Assembly: GCF_902686445.1 (NCBI RefSeq)
Contig: NC_062215.1
Location: 24,636,750-24,700,749 of the forward strand
Origin: Sciurus carolinensis
Lineage: Eukaryota > Chordata > Mammalia > Rodentia > Sciuridae
Direction of reading: 5' to 3'
Length of the DNA stretch: 64,000 bases
Position 1 is the stretch's first letter; every line of letters begins with the position of its first letter. The translations under genes were made by a program, and so were the position numbers. Positions 1 to 11,756 of the stretch are shown piece after piece. The notes beneath the pieces are model-generated. The model had not been told where the DNA came from. It ran no database searches and saw only the letters and a program-made list of their open reading frames with translations.

Positions 1-295
1 TATGAGAATAGAGCCCAGGCTTCCCTTTCAACACCCACAGCTCCTGGAAACCCCTTTAGAATCTCCTACACCTTTCCTGAGCTCCCCCATCCCCTAATCT
101 GCTCCTATCCACACAGTCACAGGTACACTGTAACATTCCTCCACACTAGCTCCACTCGGCCCTTCTACCCTTTCTCAGCCTCCACCTCATTTTCTTCCAT
201 TCAGATCCCAGTCTAATTTCAGGGAGTCCTGGGGGCGAACACCTCTCTCCATCCCAGCCTGGTCCCACGCGCCCGCCTGGGCACCTCGCACTTAC
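1..295. other. Probable HOXB3 5' intron sequence
   Basis: There is no coding signal. The stretch lies directly downstream, on the minus strand, of the splice donor at 295/294, so it is probably the start of an intron leading to HOXB3 exons outside the window. This is inference from cluster order and the donor only. Confidence 0.3.
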
Positions 296-800
296 CTGCG
301 TGTTCTCCCGCTAGGGCGCCTGCATCGGCAGACTGCCGGGCGCTGGGGGCGCGCCGGAGCCGACGGTCAGGCCCCTGTCCCCCGGCCCGGGCTGGGGCTC
401 CAGCGCCTTGGCCGACCGCATCCTGGTCACTCCAGCCGCAGCAACCCCTGAGAGCGTTCGGCCCGCTAGGGGAGAGGCCCGGATGCGATCGCCCCTACCC
501 CACCTCCGCCCCGCCCCCGCCCCCGGCTTTGTTTGGTCTCTGAGGCCGCAGGGCCCGCAGGATCCTGCGCTCCGGCGCGGCCACCCGGAGCCTGAGATTA
601 TGCTCCGCCAGGGCCCGCGTGGGGCTGCGGAAGCCCGGGCAGGTCTGACACGGAGCTGGACTCCAGCTTTGAGAGCCCGCCAAGTTGCCAGGCGAGAGGA
701 TCGGCAACTGACAGGGGCATGGCGAGCGCGGGGGTGCGGGGGCGCCATGGCGGAAGGCGGGCGCACCGGCGGCTCTTCAATGTCACCAGCAAAATGGGTT
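296..800 (-). other. CpG-rich candidate 5' non-coding exon and promoter (HOXB3 upstream)
   Basis: On the minus strand a strong donor reads CGCAG|GTAAGTG, with the exon ending at 296 and GT at 295-294. The next ~500 bases upstream are GC-rich with many CpGs, unlike the flanks, and contain GC-box-like runs and GCCATGG/AAAATGG motifs. HOXB3 is known to use several upstream non-coding exons and promoters spread across the HOXB3-HOXB4 interval, and its coding exons would lie just off the low-coordinate edge. I therefore read this as a HOXB3 5'UTR exon plus CpG-island promoter. The ORFs here on both strands look like GC-driven shadows. The transcription start is not determined. Confidence 0.42.
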
Positions 801-2246
801 CCATATGTCCGACCCGGCAGAGAAGGGAGGGAAAGAAAGACAATTGGGGCAGGACAGGAGGGGGTGGGGGCCGAGATGGAGGGTGCAGAGAAATGGTGAG
901 GAGGTAATGGGAAGGATCGGGAGGGCAAGAAAGGATTCCATTTTCCCTCGAGTTTTCTAAAGCTGCTAAAGCTGGTAGAACTTTCCCCTTTTCCTTTTCT
1001 TTCCTGAAAAATGGGGGAGGAAGGAGATTAGTAAAGGAAGCATCCGTTTGTTAAGTCTGGGGATTTGAGGGAGAAAATGTGGATTGTAGGTCAAAGTTCT
1101 TAGACGGCAGTAAGAGCAACTCCTTTCCCCAGGTCCCCAAAGAAGGAAAGAAGAGACCAAACCCACAAGAGAGAAGGATTCCACGGTCTTCCAGGGTGAA
1201 AGACTGTCCCCAATCTGCGCCCCATGATGGCATTTGTGTCGGGAGGTCCCAGTGATGAAGTTACTCATGGTGGAGGAGGAGACTGAAGTGTCCAGGACAT
1301 CTCGGCCATTCCCTAGCACTTCAGTTCCTACCCCAACTGATTTAGCACCCCCTAAGGCCTCTTCTAAAGACAGTTGCTTCTGAGATGGCCTCCGCTTTTG
1401 GCAGCTTCCAAAAAGCTATATGTACTAGGGGAAAAAACTGCACTTGGATTCAGGAGGAGCTTCCCTCTATGTCTGCTCCCCAAAGGGACTGGGCTCTTTC
1501 TCTGAGTTTCCATCTCTGTTTCTGTTCTCTCCCCCTCCCCATCTTCTAACCCTCTCTGTTGTCTCTGTCCCTCACAGTCCCTTTGTCTTTTCACACCGCC
1601 TCTTTCTTCATCTTAAATGAATTTGAATTGAGCCTCGGGAAAGACTCACAAATGTCTCTAGAAATCACTCGTGGGCTCACTCTTTCCTTCTCCTTGTACC
1701 TTTCCTCTGTGGGATCTTCTTCTAGAGAGAAGGGGCAAAGCAAACAGCTTCCTTTCCATTTCCCTTCTTTCATTCAACTCTGTGAATGTGTGTGTACATA
1801 AGCGTCCCTGCTTATGCCCATCACCAAAGTTTGGATCCTTCTCCAGGATGGCCACCCTTCCCCTCCGGCTGCCCTTTGTCTACACTGTCCCTATCACTCT
1901 CTCCTTGAGCTCAGCCTTGACTTCCCACCTCAAAAAGGGAGCCTGCTGCTTGTTCTCTCTCTGGGTCCTTCTCCTTATCTTCTCTCTTCTCTCCCTCTTT
2001 TTATCCAACTCCTCCAGTCTTTAAAGCCTTCACAGACTGACTTCTTAAAGGAACAAGGATGGTCACAACAATTATACAGAGAAGAGGATACCAGCGGAGG
2101 CTGAGGAGAAGATAGGGTCAGCAGCTTTCCTAGAGCCCCATCTACCAAAGGCATTCTACATCGTTCCCTGAACAGCACAAAAGCAGATCAGAGGGGTGGG
2201 GTGCCAAGAGGCAGAGTTCTTCATGGCTAAATAAACCCAGTGCATG

Positions 2247-2287
<41 letters not shown>

Positions 2288-3340
2288 CAACAAAGTTTTC
2301 AAACTTCCTGACTTGCTGATTTGGGAGGTAGGCCTAGGTGCCTGGATGGAGGGTATCAGGCCTCATGTAACGGAATTTAGCAGAGATCAGTGACTGAAAG
2401 ATAATGTTTGGCAAGGGATGGTCTCCCTGCTTTGTCTCCTGGGGAAGTCTGTGAGTTGGGGAAAAGGAGGGGGAGGAGTATCAATGCCACCTCCCTTCCC
2501 CAGGGTCAGAGGAGACAAAGACCTGAAGGGGGCTGAGAGAATGAAGAGGAAAAGCTGTGTGTGGAGGGGAGGGTGTGAGACCTCCACATCACTGGTAAAG
2601 GTAGCAGAGGAGGGGAGTGGAAAGGGATGGGGGGGAGGAGTTAGAATCATGCAGCTGGGGGCCTACAGTACTGGCTCCCAACAGTCTCCTCGCTGTGCCC
2701 TGGCCCAAAGGGCTGTTCCTTCGGTTTCCCTTTTGTTTCCCATCCTCTAAAGCAGACTGAATTCAGAAACCAATACAAGTAATTCTACCCTCTTCCTTCT
2801 TCATGTCCCTCCTTCTTTCCAAGGAAGAGGCGTATTTCCCCTTTTCTCAGAGACTCCAAGACTTTGGCCTAAATTCTGGGGCACCAGTTTGGGGGTAACC
2901 TACCCTCTTCACTTTTATACATATGCACACACCACACTTCCCAGGTGAGGGAGTAGAAATACCTCCCATACTGAATGTATGGGAGATTCTCCAACATTCC
3001 ATGGTGAGTGGGGAATGAGACTGAGAGGCTTGGAGCCCCTACTCCCAGGTCTCTTTGATGCCTTACCCAGCCCCTCCCATCTTACAATCTCCAGCACTGT
3101 CAAGGTTGCCCCTGAGTGCAAACTCTCCCCAATTACTTTATCCAGGCTAGGCAGTGCCCCCACCCATCCAGTCTGGACTCTTTGCCTTCTCCTTCTTTTC
3201 CCCAAATCCTTTTCAACCCAGGCTCCTAAATTAAGAGGCTTCACCCACGACCCACCTGAAAATCTCCTGTTGACAAGGTTGGGACTTAGCACCAACTTGG
3301 AGTAGAGTGTGGAAGTAAGCTCCCATATACTACAAGGACT
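801..3340. other. HOXB3-HOXB4 interval, no gene seen
   Basis: Mostly pyrimidine- and purine-rich unique sequence without a convincing ORF, RNA gene or splice-consistent exon. It includes the CA microsatellite at 2249-2284. Nothing else could be supported. Confidence 0.5.
2249..2284. repeat. (CA)n microsatellite
   Basis: Uninterrupted CA dinucleotide repeat, 18 units. Confidence 0.97.
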
Positions 3341-3560
3341 GGGGCCTAAGCTGCCACTCTAGGAGTCTGATGCCATGAATAATTAACACCTGGGTGTAAT
3401 GACACTCTTAATTTTTCCTGCTCAAAGGTTTACACTAGTAGGCAGATTTAAATATCACAGATAATAGTAGCTATAAAGTCAGTTGGCCTGGCTCCAGCCA
3501 GGGGATGAACAGCCAGCAATCTTGATGGGTCTTGGCAAAGGCTCTGGTCCTCTGCCCCTC
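3341..3560. promoter_or_regulatory. Conserved-looking non-coding block
   Basis: AT-rich and homeodomain-site-dense, with ATGAATAATTAACACC, CTCTTAATTTTTCC, ATTTAAATATCACAGATAAT and GCTATAAAGTC, in a pyrimidine-rich background. The density of TAAT/ATTA cores resembles HOX-cluster enhancers between HOXB3 and HOXB4, but conservation was not tested. Confidence 0.3.
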
Positions 3561-4290
3561 ATCCATCACAGTTTTGGGGCACAGAACACGATGACCCCAG
3601 AAACCACATCCAACTTTGCTGTTGACCAGCAGCCTCTTCCCTAATGGATCGGGACTATGACCTCCACATGAAATCCTAGGGAAAAGTTACCAGTTTTCTC
3701 TCTTTCAATCTGTATCTCATTTGCTCTTTGGATGGGAGTTTACATAGAGGAACAAACCCCATGTCCCCAACTTCTCAGGACCACCTGATTCCTAGAACAT
3801 TTCTTTTCGAGAAAAACTTAATCCGCCTCAAGCACACACACTCTAACTACTAAGGAAACTTTCTTTGTTTCAGGAGGTTGAAGGAAGGTTCCTAGGGTGT
3901 GAATTCATTTCCTTGTTTTGTTAGCCAGAAGGGTGGAGAGCCAAGGCTTTCAGCCTCTCTCCCTGCCCTTCACCCTTTGCCTGCCTTCATTGTCTCCTCC
4001 AATTTGGGTAGCTTATTCTCCAGCCTCAGCAACCCCTCATACATATCAGCCCTATAAATGCAGCTTTAATACTGTAACTGAATCACTCCCGTCCCCTTCC
4101 AGTTGCAGAGGATTTCCATTGGGTCCCCATCGATTACAAAAATCTTTGCCTTCAACACCGGTAATTTCTTCCTCCGCCTCCACCTCTCTTGCCCCCAGGC
4201 TACTTCTCCTTTTAGAGTTGGGTTTGTTCACCCAGGGTCGGAGTTGGAGAAGCCAAAAGCTCCTGAAGGGGAATTGCCGAAAAACTGGAG
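3561..4290. other. Intergenic, nothing recognised
   Basis: No exon, RNA or repeat could be supported. The short ORFs here look like chance. Confidence 0.5.
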
Positions 4291-4681
4291 CTCCGTTTGC
4301 TGCAGGAACGTGACCTCTATCAGGCTTACAAATGTAATTTTTATATTAGGTCATGGTCTTTGACTAGGTTTATATGCCAATGAGGCATTTCTGGTTTACC
4401 AAATTTATACAAATCTTGCCTTAATTGATAATCACAGATGCTGTAATTTAAGACCTCCAGCTATAGAGCTTTCATATTAACTGCTGATCTATTACTGTAA
4501 ATTGTCTGAAATAACCAACTCCTGGGAGCAGAGCAGAGAGGGAGGAAGTGCCTCGGAGAGCGACTCTCTCCCGGCCCGAGAATCAGCCCAGCTTCCACAT
4601 CATTTTCCATGAGAAATGATTTATCGAAGACATGGCTATAAACAACACAACTTGCTCACAAATACACACAGACGCACGCAA

Positions 4682-4720
4682 ACACACACACACACACACA
4701 CATACACACACACACACACA
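4682..4720. repeat. (AC)n microsatellite
   Basis: AC repeat with one interruption (CATAC). Confidence 0.95.
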
Positions 4721-4783
4721 AACGGCTGGCATGCCGGCTGAGAAGCTGACACCCATATTGCTATAAATCAAGAAAAAGGTTGG

Positions 4784-4833
4784 AGGAGAGGGAGAGAGGG
4801 AGCGAGGGAGAGAGGGAGAAAGAGAGAGAGAGA
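4784..4833. repeat. GA-rich polypurine tract
   Basis: GAGGGAGA-type purine run of about 50 bases on the plus strand. Confidence 0.85.
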
Positions 4834-5067
4834 TTCCTAAAATCTCTATGCAATGCCTCAATGGGTATAAACACACAGAGCACCGTGTGAAGAGAAATGG
4901 CAGGAAATGAAGATGGCTATTTGTCACATTTTACGACAATAACATTAATAACAAACAATAAATTTACATGGACATATAAGACGCGGTAGGTAGTGAGAAA
5001 TCCCTTCTACTTACAATACCCCAGCCCGCGATGTGGCTCCGGCTGCGGGGCTGTTTTATTGCTGCCT

Positions 5068-5084
5068 CCCTTTCTCTCTCTCTT

Positions 5085-5144
<60 letters not shown>

Positions 5145-5166
5145 CCCTCTCCCTCTCTCTCTCTCC
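5068..5166. repeat. (TC)n polypyrimidine tract
   Basis: About 100 bases of almost pure TC repeat on the plus strand. It is opposite in polarity to the GA tract at 4784-4833. Confidence 0.95.
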
Positions 5167-5420
5167 CCCTCTCTTTTTTTTCTCGGGGTACAGGCTTGTT
5201 TTTCAAAGGACAGTTGAATTGCACGTCAGAAACAGGGAGACCGATCCTGCGATTTTCCTGACGAATACATATCTATTCTGCAACCTCGGCATTAATTATT
5301 TAATGAATCACGTGACCAGGAGGGGGAAGGGGGTCTTTCGATTTCAGGCTCAAAGGACCACTATGACCTTCCCCTTCAGGAGGAGAAATTTTCCTGCAAA
5401 ATAGTTTCCCCCCAACCCAC

Positions 5421-7080
5421 CAATGGAACACTAGTGAGGTCTCTCTCCCACACGCACATCTATACCTACTATATCTACAGCTCTCTACATCTCCCCTACA
5501 CTTACCCACAGCCCACCTCTCCTCTCTCCCTTCTTCTCCGGCTACTGCTTAGTTCGTTGAGGTGCAGAAATAGTCTGCAGGGGCGCCAGGGGTGGGGGTG
5601 GGGTGGGCACAAAGCCCTTCTCCAAGACCCTGGTTTTTTCAGCTTCCAATTCTTCTCTCTGTATCCTTTAGGATTAAGATTTCCCTCCAACTTCACTCTT
5701 CCCCTTTCCAGAGGTGTTTATAAGTGAAATTTACTCCCCCTCTTCCTAAATAATCAACAAGATTCTGAAGGGCCAGATGGAAAAGAAACACTTCATAAGT
5801 CCTTGTTACATATGTATCAAGAGTGGACTCTGGGCTTTAATTCTCTTTTTGATCTTTTGTGGTACCTCTGAAAGGGCAGGAAAGCGACAAGGTAAAAAGA
5901 TGACTCTGGAGCTTCCAGAGTTGAGAATAACCACAAGGGGAATGGTTGGTTTTTCCTTATGTTATTGCTACCACGATGTACCAAATGCTATTGACTGAAA
6001 ATAGGCTCTATAGACAAAGACCCAGGACTTACGTTTCTACACAAAAGAAGTGGACATGCAGCCTCTCTATACCTAATGTTGCACCCTGTCTCAGTACCCC
6101 CCAACACAACAGTGAAGACAGCTGGAGATCTGAACAAGACAGGAAAGAAGGGGAAGGAAGGCTTTGAAGTTTGCTGGCAGTCCCAGATCCCTATTTCCCA
6201 GGTGTTAGGACCCTGTGTTTCCAATCAGCAGACAATGGAGACTGAAAAATGAGGGGAGAGGTGCGGGGGTTTAGGTGAATGTTAAAGGGTTAAACATCAG
6301 GGTTGTGAGATCCATCCCCTAGGCCTTGGGAGAGAAGTACACAGACTCTTTCACTTCAAATATAAACAAAACCAAAATTCACCCAAATTTCACAAGTTAC
6401 AACCCTTGGCTGGATGTGGGTGTGAGTGTGAAGGGAAGCAGAAAAGGCATTCCTAAGAGTCCCCTCGCTGCACATTCCCAGCCTTATCTAGCTTCGGCAG
6501 CTCTGGGGTTGCAGGACTGGCTGACTGAGGCTGCTGGGCAGGCAGGGAATGGGAAGAACAAGCTTTAGTCTAGGGGACCATGGGACCAAGGAGCCTCCAT
6601 GATTTGTTTGGAGGGATCTGAACCAAAGGGGACTCAATGTGGGAAACGTAGAGGACCTCCTCACTGTAATAAACCCCAAAGAAACTGCCTCCTCTGTGAC
6701 GGCATTGTAGGTTCCAGCTGTAGCGGCAGCATGGGTTGGGGTGGGGGGCTCTGCAAAAGACACTGGAATCCTGAGCAGCCCCATGGGGTGGGGCGCCAGC
6801 AGGGCCCAGACTCTGTAGGGGGGTGGTCAGCTTCGATTGTCCAGATACAAAACAGACTGGTATTGAATTCAGACTGATCCCGTTGTGGGCCCTGCTCCTG
6901 GTTCCTGCAAGGGCAACTCCTTGAAAGGCCTTGACTACAAACCCAATAAAAGTGGTTCCCCAAAGACAAACATGAAAGTCTAAAAGAAAATTATGGTGGG
7001 AGAGGGAAGAGAGCGAATACAAATTTGTCCGAGCATGGGAAGACAGCATTTTTTAAAACTGAGAAATTATTTTTAAGGAC
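5421..7080. other. Intergenic, nothing recognised
   Basis: No gene, RNA or repeat supported. The overlapping ORFs at 6.5-7.0 kb on both strands have no recognisable domain. Confidence 0.5.
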
Positions 7081-7360
7081 AAGAAAAAGAACAGCAAAAT
7101 AATACAGACACGAAGGCAGGCGGGCCAGGTTCTATTAAAATGCCCATACTCTGTTCGGATCCTGGGAATGTCCACGTTCAAATAAACAAGCGCCTGAGCG
7201 CGAGCTGAGCGCTTTCTTGCTGCCGATAAAGCGAACGTTTAGACTGTGAGAAAGGCGAGATTGATTTACGAATCTGAACGCGCCGGTTTTATGGCTGATC
7301 ACAAATCCGTCAGCGCTCAACTCACGCTGGGAAACTTCCCAACTCCGTTTTTTAACCAGA
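7081..7360. promoter_or_regulatory. Conserved-looking block 5.4 kb 3' of HOXB4
   Basis: CpG-containing, AT-balanced sequence that stands out from its flanks. It includes a TGATTTAC PBX-HOX-type site (7262-7269), GCCGATAAAGCGAACG and GGTTTTATGGCTGATCACAAATCC. HOXB4 enhancers are known to lie 3' of the gene, so an enhancer is plausible. There is no direct evidence. Confidence 0.33.
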
Positions 7361-9680
7361 CCCCCTCCCCAGCAGCTGCTTCTCAGGGAGACCCACCACT
7401 GGCGCTGGGGCCACCTCAGAGGGCTCTGGCAAGACTGGACTGACCCTCTGCAAGGCTGGCAAGTGGGTGGAAGTAGGAGAGTGAGTGGGGGCGTCCCAGG
7501 GAACTGGGAAAAGAGGTCAGAAGATTAGGAGACCTCACTCTGGGTGGCCACTAAAATTGTAGAAAGTGAACCCAGGCTGCTCTCAGCTCTAAAAAGGCCG
7601 AGTGAGGGCAAGGGAAATCTTGCAGTTTGAAGCCCGTTTTCCCTTGCTTTTTCATTTTGGTGGACCCCTAATCCTCCCAGAGCAGAAAGCAGTTTGTAAA
7701 GTCCTAGGTGACTAGTTCTTTGTCACTTGGGCCTATAGAGAGTCCACAATTGGTTATCTCCCCTTATGGGTAATAAGCACAAATCTTCCCTGAGCCCCAA
7801 ATATTTTCAGTCCAGGAGTGACCCAGCTTGGCTTTGTGCTCACCCTTTCCTTCCTGAGGCCTCCAGTCTCTCCATTTTTGCTGCCCAGGCACAAGAAAGA
7901 GAATACCACCCACTCTAGTTATTTCTTGCCTGAGACAAGAGTCCCCAAATTACAAGAAATAATTTACAAAATGGAAACCAACACCCTACACACATTCCAG
8001 CAGGGTTCTACCTCTCCTATTCTTAACCTGAGGGAAGCATTTCTTCTTCCCAGCCAGAATCAAGCTTAGTACCCCTTTCCACTCTTTCTCCCTTCCTTCC
8101 TCCCTCCCTCCCTAAGAGAATGACTGCCAAGGTAAAGCAAAGATACAGCAAATAGAATACAAATTAGTGAAGGCTCTGTTCCAGGTTCACCTATTTGCAG
8201 ATCTTCCACTACCTCTTAACATTAAAAGTTTCTGCAGACTTTGGTTAACATGGCAGAGCTGGCCCTGGAAAGGAGTAGTCAAAGCAGCCTGCTCTGACCT
8301 TTCTTCTATTTATTTTGCTCTTCTGGTAGGTGGGAAAGGGACCCTGCATAGCTGAAGTAGGACTGGGAATTAGGGGAAAAGGACATAAGTGAGTAAAGAT
8401 ACATCTTCCTAAACAAAAGAACCTCAGCTTCAGAAAATGGGTTGAGAGGCTGTGGATTTGGATGTCAACCAGAAAGGGGGGATTAAAAACAATGTATGTG
8501 GTGGGAACCTTCTCTCTCTCTCTCTCCTTATAACCCAGGGGCTTATTCCTCTGCTCTGGAGCACCATGGTTTGAGTCTGTCCAACCTTTCATGCTGTATC
8601 CCTTTTGTCTTTCTTCCCTCAGCTCTCTCCAAATGAAGCTGAAAGGAGGAATGAACTGGACATGGGAAGAAGGCTGGATCCTGGTTTTGGGACGGGACTG
8701 TGTACACACTAGTACCCTACTCCCCTCCACCAGATCCTTTTTATTCCTTTTCCCTTTAATGGACAGCAATGGAAAAATAATCCAGAAATTCCAAGGTAGC
8801 AAAGAAGGTTTGGGGGTTAGAGGGGGATGGAGAAGATGGGATATATGACAGCCCAAGTACCACTCTCTGTGGAGGTGTGACTTTCCCTCCTGGGCAGGAG
8901 GCAAGAGCCAGCACAATGTCCAGTCTCAGAGAGGTCAAGGGGCTTCCGAGGTCATTTTGTGGTTCTAATACTGAGCTAATCGCCTAGAAAACGTGGCCTC
9001 TCCATGAACTCTCTCTCCTGCCAGTCTCCCGCCTCCAAACCCTAAGTGAGGCCTCAGGGAAAAAGGGCCAGAGCCAGAACATTCAGGTCTGATGCAAAGC
9101 CCACTGATTCCCTCAGCCTGAGAAGCAGCGTCCCAGAGGAGCAAACAGCCCCCAAACCGAAGGAGCAAAAGGAAATCAAATGGAACACTTAGTCTCCAGG
9201 AGGAAGACCAGGGGGACAGAGCAGAAGAAGAACATTTCTGCTGGTTCATCTCACCTATGAACTGAGCAATTTCTTGCTCCAGAGAAAAGCACAGATTTGT
9301 CTAGAATCCCAAACTAGACACAAGAAGAAAACCAAGCACATCCACCTACACTGGCCCCAAGGCTGGGGCATTCCATCCAAGAACTGGATTCCATTTTTCC
9401 AGGAGGCGGCAGTGACATCTTCGCTGGTAAACAGGAATGCAGGACACAAGCCTCCACTGTAGACAGAGTCCCGGGAATACGCGGCCATAGGTGCACTTCA
9501 CTAGGCACACAGGCACACATACTGACCCTCCCCATGCCTGCCTGCATTTTCGGGAACCAGAAAAGCACTTCTGAGCCACCTCAAACAACCTCCTTCCCTG
9601 TAGTTTTTCAGGGGCCCTGACACATCGGCCAGCAAACACTCTCCAGGTGTCCAGCACACACAACACACCCACCCCCGCAA
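7361..9680. other. Intergenic, no gene seen
   Basis: Unique sequence without a supportable gene. A 223-codon minus-strand ORF at 8245-8916 has no recognisable domain, no HOX-like context and low-complexity composition, so I do not call it. A cluster of nuclear-receptor half-sites occurs at 9243-9263. Confidence 0.5.
9243..9263. promoter_or_regulatory. Nuclear-receptor half-site cluster
   Basis: Reads GGTTCA-TC-TCACCT-A-TGAACT: three half-sites in 21 bases. The last two form AGTTCA-T-AGGTGA, a DR1, on the minus strand. DR1 elements can bind RXR, COUP-TF or HNF4-type receptors. The site is 3.5 kb 3' of the HOXB4 stop, where retinoid-responsive neural enhancers are known in mammals. Confidence 0.3.
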
Positions 9681-10530
9681 GCATCAGTCATCATAAAAGG
9701 CAGCAAACCTGCCCAAAGTGTCCACCATAAAAATCCCCAGAAGATAGTTGAAAAAGAAAAAGGAGGCGAGAGAGTATTTCTTCTTTTGCTTGTGAAAAGA
9801 GCTCATAAAACGATCAAAATACGCCAGACCAGGCCGGGGCTTTGTTACCTTTTCGACTCTCGCCTCCTCTCGCCCGAGTTTCGCTGGTCCCATTCATGAC
9901 GAACGACTTCTTCCAAACAGAAAAAAGTTTTCAACTTTATGGTTCCAAATTTTTTCCCCCTCGCAGATCCGGGAGAGATGGCTAACACTTTTTTCCCTCA
10001 ACAGCCGGTCTGCGGAGATTTGCTGTTGAATAATAACAAAGGAGAGAGGATACGTATTTAAAGAAAAGAAGTGATTAATGGTTTTCTGTATAATTCTCAC
10101 ATTTTTCTTAGCTCTTGTCTACACAGAATGGCTGTGAACTTTAAGCTCCATAGAAATCTTTTTTTTTTTTAATTCTATTCATACCTTCCAAGAAGCAGCT
10201 TTGATTTGGATCTTTAGAGACATTCCTGGGGGGCGCGTAGGCTTTTAAACACTATTTCCCCCTCAGCTACGGGCCTCGGCATCCTCTTGCCGCTAAAACA
10301 TCACACCGCGGTGGACAGAAACAAAGCTCGCCCCCTTATACTCCTTCAGGTCCGGGCGATTTTTTTATGAATCTCCCCGCTGCATTTAAACCAGCAATTC
10401 ACCACCCTTTCCCGCACTGGGGACACCGGCCCTGTCGTTCCCGGCCCTACCCATCCTCCAACTACGACGCTGCAAACCGGAGGAATGCAAAATAAATAAC
10501 AATAAAACGTATGGGTGGGATTGGCGTTTT
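9681..10530. promoter_or_regulatory. Conserved-looking AT-rich block 3' of HOXB4
   Basis: Repeated CATAAA cores (9693, 9726), GAGCTCATAAAACGATCAAA, TATTTAAAGAAAAG, TGATTAATGG and TTTTTTTATGAATC. The density of CDX/HOX-type cores and the isolated CpGs suggest regulatory DNA 3' of HOXB4. Boundaries are approximate. Confidence 0.33.
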
Positions 10531-11550
10531 TATTATTATTATTATTTTCTGCAAGTAGATGGGACCAAAAAAACAAACAAAAACAAAAAACAAAAAAAAC
10601 CGACTTTTAACTGCATATACTCTTCAGATGTAGCCCTGAGATTTTGGAGCCGGAGTGGCTGCACCCTGGACCATCTTTGAACCAGAGACGATGAGATTGG
10701 GGCCCCAAACCTTAGAACTTATCGGTGGTGCTGCACAAAAGCGACCCAAGACTGCAAGAGCTTTCTGAGGATCACCTGCACCCCTTCCCCTTCCCCCACT
10801 CCATTCTAGGGGTGACTGGGACCTCAGAGAAGGAAAGCTATTTGGTCCCCAGTCATACTTTCGATACTTTCTATGAGAAAGAAAATGAAAATTAATACAG
10901 GAGCAGGGCTTCACAAAAGAGGCCATTTGTCTTCTTGATTATCTATTTGCTTGTCAGAGTTTGAGCTATGGCACCAGCTAGCTCCTTTGTAATATAAAAA
11001 TACTCTGAAAACCTGCAAACACCCAGAAACATCTGTGCAAAAAATTAGACTCATTAAAGCCTTAAACACCTCAGAGAAAAGTGATACCTTCTTATGTGGG
11101 GGAAAGAGGCTGGCCTCTTGGAATCCTCTCTCGGAACTTTAATAACCAAAGAGCTGTCTGTCTAGAAGGAGACAGCTTAACCGCATTTTATTTGCTTATG
11201 ACAAATAAATCATGATATGAAAGGCTTTGCCATACTTAAGCCTCTTGTGTCCTACAATGAAACATTTTCCCCCATTAGGGACTGGAATCAGCCCTCTCAG
11301 TCCTTCCTATCCATTTTTGGACTGGAGGAAAAAACATTAAAAGCCCCAAACAAAACACACCAACCCCAAAAGGGAAACAAACCAACTACCACAATTTGGG
11401 ATCCTCTTAAACAAAAATTCCCATTGGACTCTTTGAAAAAAAATTTCAATCACACAACATGAGGCCAAACCCACTAGGGTGCTTAACATATACACTGGGT
11501 GGCATTTGTCCATATCTTTACATTGAGGTTCCAACAAAAACACGATGTGA
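10531..11550. other. Region just past the HOXB4 3' end
   Basis: No gene or clear element seen. It is A-rich in places (10567-10600). Confidence 0.45.
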
Positions 11551-11570
11551 TGGTCACAAGAAACCAAACA

Positions 11571-11576
11571 TTTATT
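11571..11576 (-). terminator. HOXB4: HOXB4 polyadenylation signal
   Basis: AATAAA on the minus strand followed by TGTTTGG and GTGTTTTTGTTGG GU-rich sequence. It gives a 3'UTR of ~1.2 kb, about what I recall for mammalian HOXB4 mRNA. Alternative AATAAA hexamers are at 11828-11833 and 12640-12645. Confidence 0.55.
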
Positions 11577-11710
11577 TCTATTGTCACTCTGTACAGGACA
11601 CAAATTTTCACGCCAATGAAAGGTTCTAGACTCAGGCAGCCCCAAAGGTAGGAAGGTGCCTGATTTGGAATGTCAGAAAGAGAACAGGAGAGAAGGACAC
11701 ACATGACATA

Positions 11711-11711
11711 A

Positions 11712-11755
<44 letters not shown>
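11711..11755. repeat. (AAT)n microsatellite in the HOXB4 3'UTR
   Basis: Fifteen AAT units. The repeat lies inside the inferred 3'UTR if the signal at 11571 is used. Confidence 0.95.

Positions 11756-11756
<1 letters not shown>

Larger units (their letters stand above)
4291..5420. promoter_or_regulatory. Enhancer/promoter-like block in the HOXB3 5' region
   Basis: A 1.1 kb block with many TAAT/ATTA and TTTAT sites (4320-4520, 4600-4660, 4920-4985, 5260-5310). It holds a CACGTG E-box at 5309-5314 next to AATTATTTAATGAAT and a minus-strand donor TATT|GTAAGT with the exon end at 5015. The layout, an E-box a few hundred bases upstream of a donor, resembles the proximal promoters of HOXB4, HOXB5 and HOXB7 in this window. 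A HOXB3 alternative first exon near 5015-5200 is therefore possible. Two opposed purine/pyrimidine tracts interrupt it. Confidence 0.35.

Noticed and set aside
8245..8916. 223-codon minus-strand ORF
   Set aside because: No domain, low-complexity composition, in intergenic DNA. Not supported as a gene.
8932..8954. Two perfect AGGTCA half-sites as a direct repeat
   Set aside because: The spacer is 11 bases, not a recognised retinoid or other nuclear-receptor spacing (DR1-5, DR8).
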